Of a DNA stretch of 64,000 nucleotides, positions 16,262-23,298 are shown piece after piece (positions within the stretch are counted from its first letter, which is position 1; every line of letters starts with the position of its first letter). This stretch comes from Maritimibacter sp. 55A14. Its GTDB lineage: Bacteria > Pseudomonadota > Alphaproteobacteria > Rhodobacterales > Rhodobacteraceae. The stretch is from NCBI RefSeq assembly GCF_003122205.1, contig NZ_QEYE01000008.1, forward strand, positions 62,001-126,000, read 5' to 3'. Below the pieces are notes generated by a model. It saw nothing but the letters and a program-made list of their open reading frames with translations, was not told the origin of the DNA and made no database searches. Made by a program: the position numbers and the translations under genes.

Positions 16262-16289
16262 TTCAAGCAACCAACGATAGGAGACCACC

Positions 16290-16370
16290 ATGAAGTATCT
16301 TACGGGAAAAAACGTCGCCATCGCCTTCGCGGTGATCCTCGGCCTGGCCTTTCTCGCGACGATCACATGA
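16290..16370 (+). CDS. 26-residue membrane peptide
   Basis: MKYLTGKN then one hydrophobic span (VAIAFAVILGLAFLATIT). ATAGGAG Shine-Dalgarno ends seven bases upstream, and its stop overlaps the next ATG (ATGA). Likely a real small gene in the lysis cassette; function unknown. Confidence 0.5.
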   Translation: MKYLTGKNVAIAFAVILGLAFLATIT

Positions 16371-16681
16371 GGGGCGGCGGCATACAGGCGCTGATCTATG
16401 GGGCCGTGTTCCTGCTGATCTGCGTCGTCATTGCGACCGCGGCGTTTTCACATCAGTCGTTCTGCACCGCGACGGAAAGCGTGCGCGAAATGCTAATCCG
16501 CGACCGAGGCGAGAGCCGGGCCTATGTCGGCATGACGCCGCGCGGGATGATGGAGCTATGGGACAACCCTGAAACCCGATCATGGACCGTCATCCAGACA
16601 GACCCCTACGGACAAAGCTGCATCATCCTCAACGGACGCCACGCTGGGCCTGTCTTGCGTGAGCGCGGCGAGGACATGTGA
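16367..16681 (+). CDS. small membrane-anchored phage protein
   Basis: 104 residues: one N-terminal transmembrane segment (ALIYGAVFLLICVVIATAAF) and a soluble domain with two Cys (SFCTATE, GQSCIIL) that could form a disulfide outside the cytoplasm. Overlaps neighbours on both sides. No family recognised; its place before the spanins suggests a role in lysis or superinfection exclusion. Confidence 0.55.
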   Translation: MRGGGIQALIYGAVFLLICVVIATAAFSHQSFCTATESVREMLIRDRGESRAYVGMTPRGMMELWDNPETRSWTVIQTDPYGQSCIILNGRHAGPVLRERGEDM

Positions 16682-17004
16682 TGCTCACCCGCTGGGCGCT
16701 CATAGGGGCCGGCACGCTTGTTGTGCTGCTCGCTGGTGGCCTTTGGCTGCAATCGGATCGGGTGGACCGCCTGCGCACGGAGAACGCCTCCCTGACGCGC
16801 TCCGTGGCCGCCTTGCAGATGCAGGCAGAGCAGGCCGCCCTTGCCCGCGAGGTCGAGGCCGCCCGTGCCGAGCGTGACCGCGCCCGCGCAGCCGAAGCGC
16901 AGGCGACGATCGAGGCCATCCTGACAGGAGATTTCGAAGATGAACCGCTTCCACCTGGTCTGGCCGATATTCTTAACGGCCTGCGCGACCACGCCACAGA
17001 TTGA
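16681..17004 (+). CDS. inner-membrane spanin (Rz-like)
   Basis: 107 residues. N-terminal transmembrane segment (LIGAGTLVVLLAGGLWL), then a long charged coiled coil (VDRLRTENASLTRSVAALQMQAEQAALAREVEAARAERDRARAAEAQA compressed as heptads). This is the classical i-spanin layout. The next gene, a lipoprotein, begins inside it in another frame, as in lambda Rz/Rz1. ATG 16681 is preferred; a GTG three bases upstream is possible. Confidence 0.78.
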   Translation: MLTRWALIGAGTLVVLLAGGLWLQSDRVDRLRTENASLTRSVAALQMQAEQAALAREVEAARAERDRARAAEAQATIEAILTGDFEDEPLPPGLADILNGLRDHATD

Positions 17005-17173
17005 ATACGTCCGACCTGACATTCCGGCCGAGACGCTGACGCCCTGTCCGATTTCGGAACGCAAGGTCGAGACGGTCAAGGAACTGGCCGTGCTGGCGAC
17101 CGAACATTTGCGCGCGGCCGAGTGCGCGAAAGGCAAGATCGAGACGCTGGCGGAAGTGCTGCGCCCGCGGTGA
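16940..17173 (+). CDS. outer-membrane spanin lipoprotein (Rz1-like)
   Basis: 77 residues. Lipobox FLTAC with Cys15 after a short hydrophobic signal, so a signal peptidase II substrate. It starts 65 bases before the i-spanin stop in a different frame and extends past it, the overlapped spanin arrangement. The mature part is Pro-containing then helical (ERKVETVKELAVLATEHLRAA). Works with the i-spanin to fuse inner and outer membranes at the end of lysis. Confidence 0.78.
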   Translation: MNRFHLVWPIFLTACATTPQIEYVRPDIPAETLTPCPISERKVETVKELAVLATEHLRAAECAKGKIETLAEVLRPR

Positions 17174-17179
17174 CCGGCG

Positions 17180-17446
17180 TTAGTTGGATTGATTTGAAAC
17201 GCGCTCCCATCTTGGGAACCACGTCGAAGGCTTCAGGGGGTGAAATGGCAGTTTCACCCGACGAAGCTTCACAGTCTCTATGCGCCAGTCATCGTTTGGG
17301 TACGGCCAGCACGCGGACGATCGGTATTCACCGCATCCTTCACAGTGATCCGGGAGAAAAAAAGGATCGAGGAAATCTTTGTTCTCCCGCTCCCGCGCGA
17401 CGTGGCCACAGTTGGTGCAGACGGCCTTGTGGTAGACGCGATACAT
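17180..17446 (-). CDS. Cys-rich small phage protein (zinc-ribbon-like)
   Basis: 88 residues, ATG at 17446 after GCCGGAGGC; a longer upstream frame overlaps the next gene and is rejected. Two CxxC pairs (AVCTNCGHVA and HCEGCGEYR) separated by about 20 residues look like a treble-clef or zinc ribbon. Convergent with the spanin gene, 6 bases apart. No function known; last gene of a five-gene antisense block. Confidence 0.6.
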   Translation of the reverse strand: MYRVYHKAVCTNCGHVARERENKDFLDPFFLPDHCEGCGEYRSSACWPYPNDDWRIETVKLRRVKLPFHPLKPSTWFPRWERVSNQSN

Positions 17447-17462
17447 GGTGCCTCCGGCGTTT

Positions 17463-17708
17463 TCAGGATTCGGTTTCGGCGTCGATCTTGGCGCGGGCCT
17501 CGGCAAAAAGCCGGGCGTTCTCGCGCTGGCATTCGAGGTAGTGGTTGTGCTGGGCTTCGGAGACTTCGCCGTCGCCGTAGCACAGCGGGCAGGGCGCACT
17601 GCCGTAATTCTCGCAGACGCAGAGGTCGCCCCCGCAATGGCAATTGATCTCGCCCCATCCCGAGCAGCGCGGACACTGGCAGAAATCCTCATCGAAATCT
17701 TCGCACAT
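17463..17708 (-). CDS. Cys-rich small protein with DnaJ-like CxxCxG motifs
   Basis: 81 residues with ten Cys: CQCPRCSGWGEINCHCGGDLC... and PCPLCYGDGEV. The CPxCxGxGE pattern resembles the zinc-binding repeats of DnaJ, suggesting two zinc sites. The C-terminal half is a charged helix. Preceded by the same AACGCCGGAGGC leader as its neighbours. Small phage zinc proteins of this kind are often regulators or host takeover factors; that is inference. Confidence 0.65.
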   Translation of the reverse strand: MCEDFDEDFCQCPRCSGWGEINCHCGGDLCVCENYGSAPCPLCYGDGEVSEAQHNHYLECQRENARLFAEARAKIDAETES

Positions 17709-17723
17709 CCGGGCCTCCGGCGT

Positions 17724-17999
17724 TTACTGGACCGCGCGCAGCGTGGTCATGTTGAAGTCTGCGACGGCAAAGTCGCGCTCGGCGTCTTTGTCCAGATCGA
17801 CTGCCTTGAGCATCAGCCCTGGCGTCGGGTGCCATTCGGTCGAGCCGTGCCAAAAAGCGACGGGACGCAGGCGGCGCGTGGCCACCTCACCACGCCAGTT
17901 CCGGTATTCGCACTGGAATTCTACCGGGCCTTTCAGCGCGATCAGGAAGTTGGTCAGGGAGATTTCCTCGCCTGCTGTCAGGGGCTCTACTTCGGACAT
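17724..17999 (-). CDS. hypothetical phage protein
   Basis: 91 residues from the ATG at 17999, after CCCCGGAGGC; a longer upstream start would overlap the neighbouring gene. Contains FLIALKGPVEFQCEYRNWRGEVATRRLRPVAFWHGSTEWHPTPGLMLKAVDLDK, a beta pattern reminiscent of WYL/SH3-like folds (RPVAFWHGSTEWH...QGLML) but too short to assign. Member of the minus-strand block. Confidence 0.6.
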   Translation of the reverse strand: MSEVEPLTAGEEISLTNFLIALKGPVEFQCEYRNWRGEVATRRLRPVAFWHGSTEWHPTPGLMLKAVDLDKDAERDFAVADFNMTTLRAVQ

Positions 18000-18012
18000 G
18001 CTGCCTCCGGGG

Positions 18013-18399
18013 TTAGCTGGACTGGTGGGGATCGTCCTGCGGCCATGCGCAGGCGGATTCGTCATTTTCGCTTGCTTCGCGCAGGTAGGTTGTCTCGATC
18101 ATGTTGCAGGTGCAGAGGTCTGCGGCTTCCATGCGGTCGAGCATCTCTTTCATTTCGGTGATGTCACAATCGCTGCAGCGGCTGCCCTCGTTCCGATGAA
18201 ACTCGATCATCTGTGGTTCCCAATCTTCGGGAACCGAAACGACGCGCTCGATCGTCGCTCTGATCACGACCGTGCGCTGGCGGATGACGCATCCGTCCTT
18301 GTGCTGCGATCCATGTGGCTCACCGCAATAAAAGCACTTGTCTGGTGGTCCTGCGGGGCGATTGTCACCCTCGATCACCGTCCAATTTTCTCGTTTCAT
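18013..18399 (-). CDS. Cys-containing hypothetical phage protein
   Basis: 128 residues. CFYCGEPH...GC near the N-terminus and SRCSDCDITE plus DLCTCNM near the C-terminus make three Cys pairs. The central part is helical and acidic. Stop TAA runs directly into the leader of the next gene. Function unknown. Confidence 0.6.
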   Translation of the reverse strand: MKRENWTVIEGDNRPAGPPDKCFYCGEPHGSQHKDGCVIRQRTVVIRATIERVVSVPEDWEPQMIEFHRNEGSRCSDCDITEMKEMLDRMEAADLCTCNMIETTYLREASENDESACAWPQDDPHQSS

Positions 18400-18449
18400 G
18401 CTGCCCTCCGGGCGTTATTGGGATCAGCTAATCTTGGCGCATGGGATGC

Positions 18450-18464
18450 GGCCCTGGTAGGGCC
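18450..18464 (-). other. perfect 6-bp hairpin between minus-strand genes
   Basis: GGCCCT-GGT-AGGGCC in the 77-base gap between the first two genes of the block. No T tract follows, so it is more likely an RNA processing or attenuation hairpin than a full terminator. Confidence 0.35.
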
Positions 18465-18476
18465 GTCACCGATGTG

Positions 18477-18728
18477 TCAGACAATGCCTTCTTTGCGCTG
18501 CCAATCGCGCCGCTGGCGGAGCCACTGCTGTGCGACTGCCTGCACTCCGTCTGCCGTGGCCATGATCGTGCTGCCCTTGAAATCGCCGCCGTGACAAACC
18601 TGACGGCGCTCTTTGGAAGCATAGCCCCGCTCGGTTTCGATCCAAACATAACCGAGGTTATCCTCATCAGCGGCAGGCGCGGTGAATGTGGCTTTGCCAA
18701 ATTCTTCGGTGCGGGTGGTGTAGGTCAT
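18477..18728 (-). CDS. hypothetical phage protein
   Basis: 83 residues, ATG at 18728 after a GGAGACA Shine-Dalgarno; an upstream in-frame start at 18785 is less likely. Sequence MTYTTRTEEFGKATFTAPAAD..., one central Cys and a Gln/Arg-rich C-terminal helix. First gene of the minus-strand block, transcribed away from the serine recombinase gene, so its promoter must lie in 18729-18832. Confidence 0.55.
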   Translation of the reverse strand: MTYTTRTEEFGKATFTAPAADEDNLGYVWIETERGYASKERRQVCHGGDFKGSTIMATADGVQAVAQQWLRQRRDWQRKEGIV

Positions 18729-18832
18729 TGTCTGTCTCCATTGCTTTCGAGACTCAATATAGAGACTACGGCTTGACTTGTCCATACCATGAGTCTAAAA
18801 AAGCATGAGAGGCACAATCGACTGGTAATAAA

Positions 18833-19474
18833 GTGGCGTCCAAATCCAACAATGAGCCTGTGCGGAAGATCGGATATGCCCGTGTTTCAACGGCAGATCA
18901 GAACCCGGATATGCAGATACAGGCACTCAAAGACTATGGGGTCTCACCAGACCTGATTTTTACGGACAAGGCTAGCGGCGGGACGATGAAGCGGCGAGGC
19001 TTCGAGCGCGCCCTGAAAACCGCGCAGCATGCCGGCACTGAGTTCGTCGTCTGGAAGATGGACCGCCTCGGCCGCGACCTGGTCGGCATCCTGGATACGC
19101 TGAAACTACTCGGCGATCGCGGTGTGCATTTTGTCAGCCTAACCGAGCGGCTGGATACGCAAGGCCCGATGGGCAAGGCGATGGTGCATATCATTGCGAC
19201 CATCGCCCAGCTTGAGCGCGACCTGATCCGCGAGCGCACTCTGGCCGGCATGGCTCGGGCGCGTGAGCGCGGCGACAACCCCGGCCGCCCCAAGGCTATG
19301 ACCGAGGCCCGCGAAGCCAAGGCCCGCGAAATGCTGCTGGATGGCCAGCGAGGCGTCGAGGTCTGGCGCGCGCTGCAAGAGATCGACGGTCCGCCGATCG
19401 GCCGGGCCGCATACTACCGATGGCAGAAGGCGTGGGACGAGACCTACGCCAAGCCAGATGAACAATCTCAGTAG
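18833..19474 (+). CDS. serine recombinase (resolvase/invertase family)
   Basis: 213 residues, GTG start without an obvious Shine-Dalgarno; GTG 18860 is an alternative. The N-terminal catalytic domain has Ser19 in GYARVSTADQ, the conserved Arg-rich KMDRLGRD and TERLDTQGPMG motifs and helix E (IIATIAQLERDLIRERT). A C-terminal helix-turn-helix (AREMLLDGQRGVEVWRALQEIDGPPIGRAAYYRWQ) binds DNA. Size fits small resolvases/invertases rather than large serine integrases. At the end of the prophage it may invert a fibre segment, resolve or help integrate the element. Confidence 0.9.
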   Translation: MASKSNNEPVRKIGYARVSTADQNPDMQIQALKDYGVSPDLIFTDKASGGTMKRRGFERALKTAQHAGTEFVVWKMDRLGRDLVGILDTLKLLGDRGVHFVSLTERLDTQGPMGKAMVHIIATIAQLERDLIRERTLAGMARARERGDNPGRPKAMTEAREAKAREMLLDGQRGVEVWRALQEIDGPPIGRAAYYRWQKAWDETYAKPDEQSQ

Positions 19475-19483
19475 GAGGGAAAA

Positions 19484-19717
19484 GTGGGCGAAGTCTTTTG
19501 GTTGGCGGCCGCTTTGGGCGCCACGTCCTTGATGGCCACATGGGTCTTGGGAGGTATGGCCGGAGCGGGGCTGCTCGGTGTTCTGATCGGTGGTTTCTAT
19601 GCCGTCAATTGGCGTGGGATACGCCAGCCCAATCTACGGCGTCCGGTTCTGTATTCGGCTATTGCGCTCATCGCCATCTCTATTTTGGCCGTCTGGCTCG
19701 GCGTCCAGTCAGGGTGA
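19484..19717 (+). CDS. small multispan membrane protein
   Basis: 77 residues, GTG start with a perfect AGGAGG six bases upstream. About three hydrophobic segments (FWLAAALGATSLMATWVLGGMAG, GLLGVLIGGFYAV, VLYSAIALIAISILAVWLGV). Ten bases after the recombinase stop and probably cotranscribed. Function unknown; could be a prophage exclusion protein. Confidence 0.6.
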   Translation: MGEVFWLAAALGATSLMATWVLGGMAGAGLLGVLIGGFYAVNWRGIRQPNLRRPVLYSAIALIAISILAVWLGVQSG

Positions 19718-20185
19718 GCGCGATGCTCAAGCTGATAGTCGCAAGGCAACCGCGAGGGCCGGCCGTTCTGATTTATGGCTACCAACCCTCGTCAGCGGTT
19801 AGGGAGCCGGTGCTACCGCAGAGAGCGCTGTCGTGCGTGCGGCCCGCCCCGTCGCCGCCAAAGGAATGAGTTGGAACCGAACCGCGTAACCCGTTGATTT
19901 CTCATACGCGGTCACGGTTCCAACATCTACCGCAAGCCGCTGTGATCGCGGGCATCCTTCCGGCCTCCCCGGTGCGCCATCCTCCACCTCGCAATGTCGC
20001 CGCCCCGGACATCCACTCCCGGCTAGCGCAGTTTATCGCAGGCGGGAAAACCGCCGTGATGCCGAAGGAAAACCGGGCTTCGGGGCAGGCGCGGCGAGTG
20101 TCTCGTTCGCAAAGAACTCATACATTTTGTTAGGCGAGCTCCTAAGTTCTGTTGATTTGATCGCGCTGCAAGGTTACTTAGGTGT
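19718..20185. other. 468-base gap with inverted repeats, no gene seen
   Basis: No convincing coding frame. It contains a nested perfect inverted repeat (19870-19924) and two small hairpins (GGCGG-GAAAA-CCGCC at 20041-20055; CCGAAG...CTTCGG at 20062-20083). It forms the likely right edge of the prophage region before chromosomal-type genes. No tRNA cloverleaf could be drawn. Confidence 0.5.
19870..19924. repeat. nested perfect inverted repeats (10 bp + 7 bp)
   Basis: GTTGGAACCG (19870-19879) pairs with CGGTTCCAAC (19915-19924); inside, CCGCGTA (19882-19888) pairs with TACGCGG (19905-19911), leaving a 16-base loop. Could be a structured RNA, terminator of the recombinase transcript, or a recombination/attachment site. 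Confidence 0.75.
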
Positions 20186-20527
20186 ATGGCTAAGTTTGAG
20201 GCAGACCTCGACCTGTGTTTCTCTGCGCTCGGCGACCCGACGCGCCGTGCGATCCTGCACCGTCTGGCGCGCGGCCCAGCAAGCGTTAGCGAGCTTGCTG
20301 GACCTCACGATATGGCTCTGCCGTCTTTCATGGGGCATCTGAAGAAGCTGGAAGACGCGGGGCTCATATCCTCGGAGAAACATGGCCGGACGCGTATCTG
20401 CGACATGACTCCAAACGCGTTCACGCCTGCAAGGCACTGGTTGAGCGAACAAAGTGCGATCTGGGAAGGGCGGCTGGACCGTCTTGACGATTATGTCACC
20501 AACTTGATGAAGGAGCGAAACCGATGA
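20186..20527 (+). CDS. ArsR-family transcriptional regulator
   Basis: 113 residues. Winged helix typical of ArsR/SmtB: FSALGDPTRRAILHRLARGPASVSELAGPHDMALPSFMGHLKKLEDAGLISSEKHGRTRIC. No metal-binding CxC in helix 3, so probably not a metal sensor. Its stop overlaps the next gene start (ATGA). ArsR plus SRPBCC pairs are a common two-gene unit. Confidence 0.88.
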   Translation: MAKFEADLDLCFSALGDPTRRAILHRLARGPASVSELAGPHDMALPSFMGHLKKLEDAGLISSEKHGRTRICDMTPNAFTPARHWLSEQSAIWEGRLDRLDDYVTNLMKERNR

Positions 20528-20991
20528 AACTCGACCCCAAAACCGACCTGTCCTTCACACGCACGATCGACGCGCCACGGTCACTCCTCTGGGAATGCTG
20601 GACGACGCCTGAACACATCAAGCATTTTTTCGTCCCCAGACCCCACGAGGTGGACAATTGCGAAATCGACCTGCGCGTCGGTGGAAAATTCAACACCACA
20701 TTCATCGTCGATGGCAACAAGATGATCAACGAGGGAGTCTATCTCGAAGTGGTGGACGGCAAACGTCTGGTCTTTACCGATGCCTACAGCGAGGGATGGA
20801 AACCTGCGGCCGACCCCTTCATGACGGCGATTATCGAGTTCGAGGATGACGGCAACGGCGGGACCAGGTACACAGCCACAGCGCGGCACTGCTCGCCGGA
20901 GGCTCGTCAATCCCACGAGGACATCGGGTTCTACGATGGTTGGGGCACGGTAGCATCGCAACTCGAAGACTACGCGAAGTCGCTCCGCTGA
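20524..20991 (+). CDS. SRPBCC (AHSA1-like) domain protein
   Basis: 155 residues. START/Bet v1-like fold with the AHSA1 signature: FTRTIDAPRSLLWECWTTPEHIKHFFVPRP, then KRLVFTDAYSEGWKPA and a C-terminal helix HEDIGFYDGWGTVASQLEDYAKSL. Such proteins bind hydrophobic ligands; in ArsR-SRPBCC units the substrate is mostly unknown. Translationally coupled to the regulator. Confidence 0.88.
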   Translation: MKLDPKTDLSFTRTIDAPRSLLWECWTTPEHIKHFFVPRPHEVDNCEIDLRVGGKFNTTFIVDGNKMINEGVYLEVVDGKRLVFTDAYSEGWKPAADPFMTAIIEFEDDGNGGTRYTATARHCSPEARQSHEDIGFYDGWGTVASQLEDYAKSLR

Positions 20992-21155
20992 CGCGCAACC
21001 TTGTTTACTGGAACCGAAATCCGGTCAACGATGGCATTGTCCGCATCGCGAACACTTGACCTGCTGACCGCGAAGGACGTTCGGACCCGCGTGCCCCTTT
21101 TCTGTTTCGCGCGACGGAGAGGGCTTGTCGCACACCCCCCCCGTGCCGCCCGCCG

Positions 21156-21899
21156 TCAGCCCCGGTGCCGGCGCAGGAGCCAGGCCGCGGCGCGGTCCAC
21201 CCCGGCGTGCAGCAGCAGCGTGAAGACCGCCAGCACGATCAGGGCCGCGAACATCAGGTCGATCTTGGCGCGGCCATTGGCCAGCAGCATCAGGTAGCCA
21301 AGCCCCCTCGACGCGCCCACCCATTCGCCGATGATCGCGCCGATGGGCGCATAGACCGCTGCCAGCCGCAGGCCCGAGGCCAGCGAGGGCAGCGCAGCGG
21401 GGATGCGGATGCGCCACATCACCTGTGTGGGCGTGGCGCGCATCACATGGGCCATGTCGAGCCAGCCCTGCGGCGTGCGCATCAGCCCGTCGAAGAAGCT
21501 GGAGGTGACCGGGAAATAGATGATCAGCAGCGCCATCGCGATCTTGGAGCCCAGCCCGTAGCCGAACCAGAGCGTCAGCACCGGCGCCAGCGCGAAGACC
21601 GGGATGGCCTGCGAGAAGACCAGCATAGGGCGCAGGAGCGGGCGCGCCAGCGGCGAGGCCGCCAGCCAGATCGCCGTGGCCGCACCCAGCAGCGCGCCCA
21701 GGACCAACCCGATCATCACCTCCGACACCGTGACCACCGCGTTCTCGGCGATGAGCGCGCGGTGGGTCCAGACCGCCTCGGCCACGCGCGCTGGTCCGGG
21801 CAGGATGAAATGCGGCAACCCGGTCGCGCTGACGATGCCCTGCCAGAGCGCGAGGCCCATCAGGACGACCGCGGCCAGGGTGAGGGCACCTCGTATCAT
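21156..21899 (-). CDS. thiX: thiamin-precursor ABC transporter permease (ThiX-like)
   Basis: 247 residues, about six transmembrane segments, with the inner-membrane permease EAA-like loop (MRATPTQVMWRIRIPAALPSLASGLRLAAVYAPIGAIIGEW). BPD_transp_1 family as in the ThiXYZ system for hydroxymethylpyrimidine (HMP) or formylaminopyrimidine uptake. Last gene of the thiamin operon; its start overlaps the preceding tenA stop (ATGA). The longer upstream frame is a shadow of tenA. Confidence 0.88.
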   Translation of the reverse strand: MIRGALTLAAVVLMGLALWQGIVSATGLPHFILPGPARVAEAVWTHRALIAENAVVTVSEVMIGLVLGALLGAATAIWLAASPLARPLLRPMLVFSQAIPVFALAPVLTLWFGYGLGSKIAMALLIIYFPVTSSFFDGLMRTPQGWLDMAHVMRATPTQVMWRIRIPAALPSLASGLRLAAVYAPIGAIIGEWVGASRGLGYLMLLANGRAKIDLMFAALIVLAVFTLLLHAGVDRAAAWLLRRHRG

Positions 21900-22555
21900 G
21901 CGTCGGCAAACCCTGCCCAGGCGGCGTCGAAGAAGGCGCGTTCCAGTTCGGTGGCGCGCAGGAAAGTCGCCTCCACCGCGCGGCGGCGGTCCGGATCGAG
22001 CGTCTCCCATGTCCGGTCGAGCTGATCGCGGAGATACGCGACCACCGCCTCGAACCCGTCGCCGGAATGCAGCGCGATCCATTCGCCCAGCCAGAAGGGC
22101 AGGTCGTCGGGGGCGGGCGCATGCGGGGCGGCCCAGCTCAGATAGCTCCACTCCGCGACCACGAGCACAGCGAGCATCTGCTCGTAGCGGCCCGACGAAG
22201 CGGCCTCGGCCATCAGGTTCTGGAAGGCGCGCGTGGGCGATGCCGCGGGGGCGGCCTGCATCGCCGCATCGACGCCCAGTGCTTCGAAGCTGCGCTGGAA
22301 ATAGGTGTTCTCCGGCCCTGTCACCAGCGCCAGGAACTGCGCGGCGGGCACGCTGTCCTCAAGACTAGGCGCATGGGCGATGGCGCTGGCCAGCAGCCGC
22401 ACGAAACCGCCGATGAACTTGTAGTCCTGAACCAGGTAGGCGGCCATCTTCTCGGGCGGCAGGGTGCCCGCGGCCAGCGCGTCGGTGAAGGCGTGGCGCG
22501 TGGCCGCGTCCCAGTCGGGCCGGGCGAGATCGCGCAGGTGATCGGTGGGGCGCAT
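21896..22555 (-). CDS. tenA: TenA-family protein lacking the catalytic Cys (TenA_E type)
   Basis: 219 residues with TenA fold motifs: AYLVQDYKFIGGFVRLLASAIA, FQNLMAEAASSGRYEQMLAVLVVAEWSYLSWA and the C-terminal RATELERAFFDAAW. No cysteine occurs in the whole protein, including the position that is Cys in thiaminase II (TenA_C) enzymes, where the helix reads AVLVVAEWSYL. This matches TenA_E proteins, which hydrolyse formylaminopyrimidine to HMP-type products in plants and bacteria. Between thiZ and thiX in the operon. Compare the Cys-bearing copy at 23295-23975. Confidence 0.85.
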   Translation of the reverse strand: MRPTDHLRDLARPDWDAATRHAFTDALAAGTLPPEKMAAYLVQDYKFIGGFVRLLASAIAHAPSLEDSVPAAQFLALVTGPENTYFQRSFEALGVDAAMQAAPAASPTRAFQNLMAEAASSGRYEQMLAVLVVAEWSYLSWAAPHAPAPDDLPFWLGEWIALHSGDGFEAVVAYLRDQLDRTWETLDPDRRRAVEATFLRATELERAFFDAAWAGFADA

Positions 22556-22569
22556 GGGGAGTTCCTTTC

Positions 22570-23298
22570 TCAGGCAGGACTGCGGAGCCGGCGCAGCAGG
22601 CGGCCCTGCGCCTCCAGCGTGGCCCGGTCGTCGACGGGTCGCGGGGGGGCGCCGGCGGGCGGGGACAGCTCGTCCAGCCCGGTTTCGGTCAGGATGCGTA
22701 TGTCGTGGCCCAGCCGGGCGGCTTCGGCCGGATCGTGGGTCACCAGCAGCACTGTGCGGCGGTCCAGCAATTCCACCGCGAGGTCCTGCATCTCGGCGCG
22801 GGTGCGCGCGTCGAGCGCCGAGAAGGGCTCGTCGAGCAGAATCACCGGGCGGTCCTCCATCAGCGTACGCGCCAGAGCGGCGCGCTGCCGCTGCCCGCCC
22901 GAGAGCGCATGGGGCTTCTTGGTGGCGTGCCGGTCCAGTCCGACGCGGTCGATCATCCGCCGCGCGCGCGCCAGGTCCGGGCGTTCGCCGCGCAGCCGGG
23001 CGCCCAGCGCGACATTGCCCAGCACGTCGAGCCAGGGGAAGAGCAGATCGGACTGCGCCATCAACGCCACCCGCCCGGTCAGCGGCAGCCCGTCATCGGC
23101 GGCGATCGTGCCGGTGAACTCCACCTCCTCGGCCAGCCCGGCGAAGAGCCGCAGGATCGTCGTCTTGCCCACGCCCGAGGGCCCCAGCAGGCAGGTCCAC
23201 CGCCCGGCGCGCACGTCGAGGCCGAGCGGGCCGAAGAGCGGCGCGCCATCGATGCGCGCCGCACCCGAGAGCGACAGGGACGGGGCGGCTTGCGTCAC
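22570..23298 (-). CDS. thiZ: thiamin-precursor ABC transporter ATPase (ThiZ-like)
   Basis: 242 residues. Walker A GPSGVGKT, Q-loop MAQSDLLFPW, signature LSGGQRQR, Walker B VILLDEP, switch His THDP. NitT/SsuB/ThiZ-like ABC ATPase. Overlaps the TenA_C stop by ATGA. Drives import with the ThiX permease and ThiY binding protein of the same operon. Confidence 0.9.
   Translation of the reverse strand: MTQAAPSLSLSGAARIDGAPLFGPLGLDVRAGRWTCLLGPSGVGKTTILRLFAGLAEEVEFTGTIAADDGLPLTGRVALMAQSDLLFPWLDVLGNVALGARLRGERPDLARARRMIDRVGLDRHATKKPHALSGGQRQRAALARTLMEDRPVILLDEPFSALDARTRAEMQDLAVELLDRRTVLLVTHDPAEAARLGHDIRILTETGLDELSPPAGAPPRPVDDRATLEAQGRLLRRLRSPA

Noticed and set aside
19870-19924. tRNA gene
   Set aside because: No cloverleaf, CCA end or T-loop consensus; only nested hairpins.
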